Source of the DNA: Acidimicrobiales bacterium
GTDB taxonomy: Bacteria; Actinomycetota; Acidimicrobiia; Acidimicrobiales; Palsa-688
DNA length: 5,037 nt
Direction of reading: 5' to 3'
NCBI GenBank assembly: GCA_019241495.1
Contig: JAFAWZ010000220.1
Span: 1-5,037, forward strand
Shown in pieces: positions 4,772-5,037 of the stretch; within the stretch, counting starts at the first letter, position 1, and each line of letters begins with the position of its first letter. Made by a program: the position numbers and the translations under genes. The notes under the pieces are model-generated. The model did no database searches, was not told the origin of the DNA, and worked only from the letters and a program-made list of their open reading frames with translations.

Positions 4772-5037
4772 ATGCCCAAGCTGATTGCTTTCGACGAGAA
4801 CGCCCGCCGGGCCCTGGAGAGCGGGATGAACCAGCTGGCCGACGCAGTGCGGGTCACGCTCGGCCCGAAGGGTCGCAATGTCGTGCTGGAGAAGAAGTGG
4901 GGTGCCCCGACCATCACCAACGATGGGGTTTCGATCGCCAAGGAGATCGAGCTGGAGGACCCCTACGAGAAGATCGGCGCCGAGCTGGTCAAGGAGGTCG
5001 CCAAGAAGACCGACGACGTCGCCGGTGACGGCACGAC
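4772..5037 (+). CDS. groL: Chaperonin GroEL (60 kDa, GroEL2-like), N-terminal 88 codons, runs off the window
   Basis: GroEL forms the double-ring ATP-driven folding chamber of the cytoplasm. The visible part is highly conserved: LADAVRVTLGPKGRNVVLEK (22-41) with the nucleotide-binding GPKG loop, then TITNDGVSIAKEIELEDP (47-64), and KKTDDVAGDGT (78-88), whose D86 corresponds to the catalytic D87 of E. coli GroEL. The start, MPKLIAFDENARRALESG, resembles actinobacterial GroEL2, which is often encoded away from groS. No groS precedes it here: the adjacent upstream gene is metO. GGAGGG (4754-4759) lies 12 nt before the ATG, somewhat far but the only candidate. Expression is predicted to be controlled by HrcA through the CIRCE directly upstream. 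The apical and most of the equatorial domain lie beyond the window, so the C-terminal tail (GGM-type or His-rich) cannot be judged. Confidence 0.97.
   Translation, partial: MPKLIAFDENARRALESGMNQLADAVRVTLGPKGRNVVLEKKWGAPTITNDGVSIAKEIELEDPYEKIGAELVKEVAKKTDDVAGDGT

Overview
The window is GC-rich, gene-dense bacterial DNA, most likely from an actinobacterium. I infer this from the codon usage, an actinobacterial-type GpgS, a CysO-like sulfur carrier and a GroEL2-like chaperonin behind a CIRCE operator. An uncultured Acidimicrobiia-like lineage is possible, but that is only a guess. Five genes and the start of a sixth account for almost all of the sequence; the two end genes (otsA and groL) run off the window.

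Left half (1-2824), carbohydrate and compatible-solute metabolism. The 5' part of a trehalose-6-phosphate synthase (otsA) runs leftwards from 872 to the window edge. Only 57 bp away, a short glycerate kinase (930-1919) runs rightwards. It converges on a glucosyl-3-phosphoglycerate synthase (gpgS, 2824-1916), and the two stop codons overlap in one CTAG. The three enzymes fit a common theme of trehalose and glucosylglycerate metabolism, with the kinase able to return free glycerate to the phosphoglycerate pool. That link is inferred from gene order.

Middle (2825-4538), the most interesting part. The gap between divergent gpgS and the next operon holds a promoter candidate and a well-formed S-box (SAM-I) riboswitch. 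It lies directly before a two-gene operon: a threonine-synthase-like PLP enzyme starting with TTG, then, after 3 bp, a small MoaD/ThiS/CysO-like sulfur carrier protein ending in Gly-Gly. SAM control plus a sulfur carrier fits methionine synthesis much better than threonine synthesis. The arrangement matches the MetM/MetO route described in Streptomyces, in which O-phosphohomoserine is converted to homocysteine using a protein thiocarboxylate. I therefore call the pair metM-metO and keep thrC as the alternative.

Right end (4539-5037). A 233-bp gap contains a 16-bp perfect inverted repeat about 93 bp apart, enclosing further small hairpins. It is followed by a promoter candidate, a perfect CIRCE operator and the first 88 codons of a groL that has no groS directly upstream. 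I saw no tRNA, rRNA, CRISPR array, insertion sequence or phage gene.
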